From assembly GCA_013423325.1 (NCBI GenBank), contig BLJB01000256.1:1-35417 (forward strand): a stretch of 35,417 nt of DNA. The letters are read 5' to 3'. Below the pieces are notes generated by a model. The model was not told the DNA's origin. It searched no databases and saw only the letters and a list, made by a program, of their open reading frames with translations. Both the position numbers and the translations under genes were made by a program. The DNA is from Usnea hakonensis. Its lineage: Eukaryota > Ascomycota > Lecanoromycetes > Lecanorales > Parmeliaceae. Shown here piece after piece: positions 32,960-35,417 of this stretch; positions within the stretch are counted from its first letter, which is position 1, and each line of letters starts with the position of its first letter.

Positions 32960-35417
32960 ATGTAAGACGCCTAAGAATAGAACTCCTAGTTGCTAAACTC
33001 CCTATAATAGAAAGCCAGACCCTAACAATACTATAGTATAATATAAGAGGCGAACTAGGAACGATAACGGCGCTACTCAATAACCTAGAGGTAAAGTAGG
33101 CCGACGTCTTAGCGATCTAGGAACCTTGGTAGAATATATACACGAAGTCATTATACAACCCGGGAACCAGCGAATTCTTCCTATTATATAGGGGCGAAGC
33201 GGGTACAAGGAGACGTCCCTATCCAAGGATATCTGTGCTATCACTATAAAGCTTAAAGGAAAAGATGGAGCCGCGGGAGAAGAGGCGATTCAGATCCTTA
33301 ATATGTATAACCCTAGCCCGTCCCTAGTTACTACCGATAACCTATTAAGCCTCCTAATACTAAAGAAGAAGGTCTAGGGACAAGGGGAACGGATAGTAAT
33401 AGGAGACTTTAACCTCTATTACCCGAACTGGAATAACTATAGGAGGTTTAGCTACTATAGGGAAGCGGACGAGCTACTAGAGATAACTATAGGAGTAGAT
33501 ATAAAACTCGCGCTTCCCGAGGACTCTATAATCTAGAGGGCGAGGGGTAGCGAAAGCGTAATAGACCTCGTTTTTATAACGCTAGAACTAACTAAGACAA
33601 TAAAATTATATAGAGTATATCTAGACCTATAGATAGGCTCCGACTACTTCCTAGTATATATAGAGCTCGACCTATCGATAGAAGAAGCCTCTACTATTAG
33701 GAGAAGGGCGTAGAAAATAGTAAAGCTAAAAGCTGTAAAAATCGCGATCTAAAAGCTAGTCTACTCCTTACCTCCTAGCTAGCTAAGGACTAGAGGAGAG
33801 ATAGACGAATACCTAAAGGATATTATAGTAGGCCTAAAGAAGGTAGTAGAAGAGACCGTTCTATAGGCTAAACTATTAGATAGGGCTCGATCGTTCTAGG
33901 ACTACGACTATAGCGAGGCCACGCAGAAGGCGAAACGCCTTGCGGCCGAATACTAGAATAGCCGCGGAAACCGGGGAGAAGAGGAATAGCGCACGGCTAT
34001 AAAATACCGGAATAAGGTAATTAGTAGAGCCAAAACGCTCGACTTTAGACGAGGAGTCTACGAAGTAGGAGAGTTATAGAAGGGGATCTAGGGGCTAGCT
34101 AAGTAGACTAGATAGAGTAATATAAATCTAAAGCTACTACCTAAGTTCCTAGCGCTTAAAGACGGGGAAGCCGATCCGGCGGGATTATTCGAAGGTAAGG
34201 TAGTAGTACTTCGAAGGACCTTCTTCCTACTACCCCTATAGGTAGACCTTACTAATATCGAGGATATAGTCTATCTAAACCCGGCGGAGATAACCGTAGA
34301 GTTAATAGAAAAGGAGGTTAGGATAGCGATCTTTTACCCAAAATAGGATAAGGCCCTAGAGATAGACGGGATACCAAATAGATTCCTAAGGTTAATCGCT
34401 AGTAAGGCCCTCCTATAGCTTATTAGGCTCTTCTAGGTATATATAGACCTAGGCTACTACCCGAAGGAGTTTAAAATCGCCAATACGATAGTCCTCCGTA
34501 AACCGGGTAAAGATAACTACTTAGAACCAAAGTCGTACCGGCCGATCGCCTTACTAAGTACGTTAGGGAAGGCTCTAGAGATAGTTATAGCTAAGAGACT
34601 TAGCGACTATATAGAGAAATACAACCTCCTTCCCCCGGAGTAGATAGGCGCACGGAAAGGCCGGTCTACCGAGATAGCCCTAGAAATAATAGTTAATGTA
34701 GTATATACGGTATAGGGTAGCGGTAAGTAGTATATAGCTAGCCTACTCTCTCTAGACGTAGCGGGGGTATTCGATAACGTGTCCTACGAGCGGCTTCTCT
34801 ATAACCTTAAATCTAAGGGGGTCCCCCCCTAGATAGTAAACTAGACGTCGAGCTTCCTTATAGAAAGAGTAACGTCAATAACGCTAGGGTAGAAAATAAG
34901 CGAGGTAGAACTAGTAGAGATAGGGATCCTATAGGGGTCCCCGATATCCCCTATACTATTCCTATTCTTTAACGTACCGCTTATCGAGGAGTACTCGAAG
35001 CTAAAGCTAAACCTCTAAGTTAGTAGCTTCGTCGATAATATCTATCTACTAGCGTATAGGAAGAGTACGGAAGCTAACTACGTAACGCTTAAAATAGTCT
35101 ACGAGGTATACCTAAAGTAGGCGAAGACGTATAGAGTAATTTTCGCCCCTAAGAAATATAAGCTAGTCTATCTTACTAGAAAGCTAAAGCGCTTTAATAT
35201 AAAAGCCGTAGTAGACCTAGGAGTAACCGTTATAGAGCTAAAGGGTAGTATACGGGTACTAGGCCTATACGTAGATAGAAAATTAAGGTAGGGCCCCTAC
35301 CTTAAGAAGGTAAAGGCTAAGATAGCGTCCTAATACCTCGCGCTATTAATAATAGCGGCCTCGATATAGGGAATAACTCTAAACCGAGTACGTATAGTAT
35401 ACTAGGCTATAGTCCGA
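32960..35417 (+). pseudogene. LINE ORF2 (endonuclease and reverse transcriptase), interrupted, partial
   Basis: An exonuclease-endonuclease-phosphatase domain is readable from about 33010 (LTIL, stop, YNIRGELGTITALLNNLEVK; EPW near 33120; VIGDFNLYYPNWNNYRR near 33395-33445; SESVIDLVFIT near 33550-33580). A reverse transcriptase follows from about 34300 (FKIANTIVLRKPGK, YRPIALLSTLGKALE, LLSLDVAGVFDNVSYERLLYNL, GSPISPILFLFFNVPL). The catalytic block at 35025-35057 reads SFVDNIYLLAY, with Asn at the second Asp position. Many TAG/TAA codons interrupt the frame. The window ends within the RT/C-terminal region. Confidence 0.85.

Larger units (their letters stand above)
31355..35417 (+). mobile_element. 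Tad1-like LINE retrotransposon, partly RIP-mutated, runs off the window
   Basis: A plus-strand non-LTR element with ORF1 (zinc knuckles), then an AP-type endonuclease and a reverse transcriptase, the two-ORF plan of fungal Tad1-clade LINEs. It is much more GC-rich than the Gypsy block. RIP-type TAG/TAA codons are frequent from 31693 on, yet the first 335 bp are free of them and other patches keep CA and TG. Two unknown bases lie at 32038-32039. The 3' end is outside the window. Confidence 0.85.

Noticed and set aside
1..35417. Possible secondary-metabolite cluster, CRISPR array, tRNA or rRNA genes
   Set aside because: No backbone synthase, no spaced repeats of CRISPR type, and no tRNA or rRNA signature seen; the genes are unrelated housekeeping and signalling genes.

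Overview
The window is nuclear DNA from a filamentous ascomycete (Pezizomycotina; I cannot fix the class). The evidence is compact genes with 43-164 bp GT-AG introns, fungal orthologues (Hul4-type HECT ligase, Rpl15, a PSP1-domain protein, Nfu1, a Ras-like/RasGEF fusion), and islands mutated by repeat-induced point mutation (RIP). In those islands CpA and TpG are almost absent, CpG survives, and retrotransposon frames are full of TAA/TAG codons.

Layout. 1-1060: two diverged direct copies of one repeat. 1.4-19.6 kb: a gene-rich block of normal composition holding hul4 (+), then, all on the minus strand, rpl15, an unrecognised 272-aa coiled-coil/NLS-type protein, a PSP1-domain protein, nfu1 and a Ras-like/RasGEF gene. 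19.9-20.46 kb: a strongly RIP-mutated AT-rich relic that abuts the 5' end of the RasGEF gene. 20.6-21.66 kb: a degraded gene. 22.8-23.5 kb: one intact orphan ORF. 23.9-31.35 kb: a continuous AT-rich transposon graveyard with tandem repeats, a 3' LTR, and a minus-strand Ty3/Gypsy chromodomain element (gag, RT, RNase H, integrase, chromodomain) that has lost its 5' LTR. 31.36-35.4 kb: a plus-strand Tad1-like LINE (ORF1 zinc knuckles, endonuclease, RT) that runs off the window; it is unevenly RIP-mutated.

The intact genes are housekeeping or signalling genes and do not form a pathway or cluster. Their roles are ubiquitin ligation, the large ribosomal subunit, mitochondrial Fe-S cluster delivery and Ras activation. 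I see no tRNA, rRNA, CRISPR array or bacterial-type operon. The most interesting signals are at the RIP borders. The N-terminal frame of the RasGEF gene and the gene on the other side of the same AT-rich island both carry stop codons of the kind C-to-T change at CpA would make, plus frameshifts, which suggests leakage of RIP into single-copy genes. Both retrotransposons also carry the same Asp-to-Asn change in the catalytic dyad of reverse transcriptase, in RIP context.

All exon joins were made by eye from splice signals, frame and family knowledge. No search or alignment was run.
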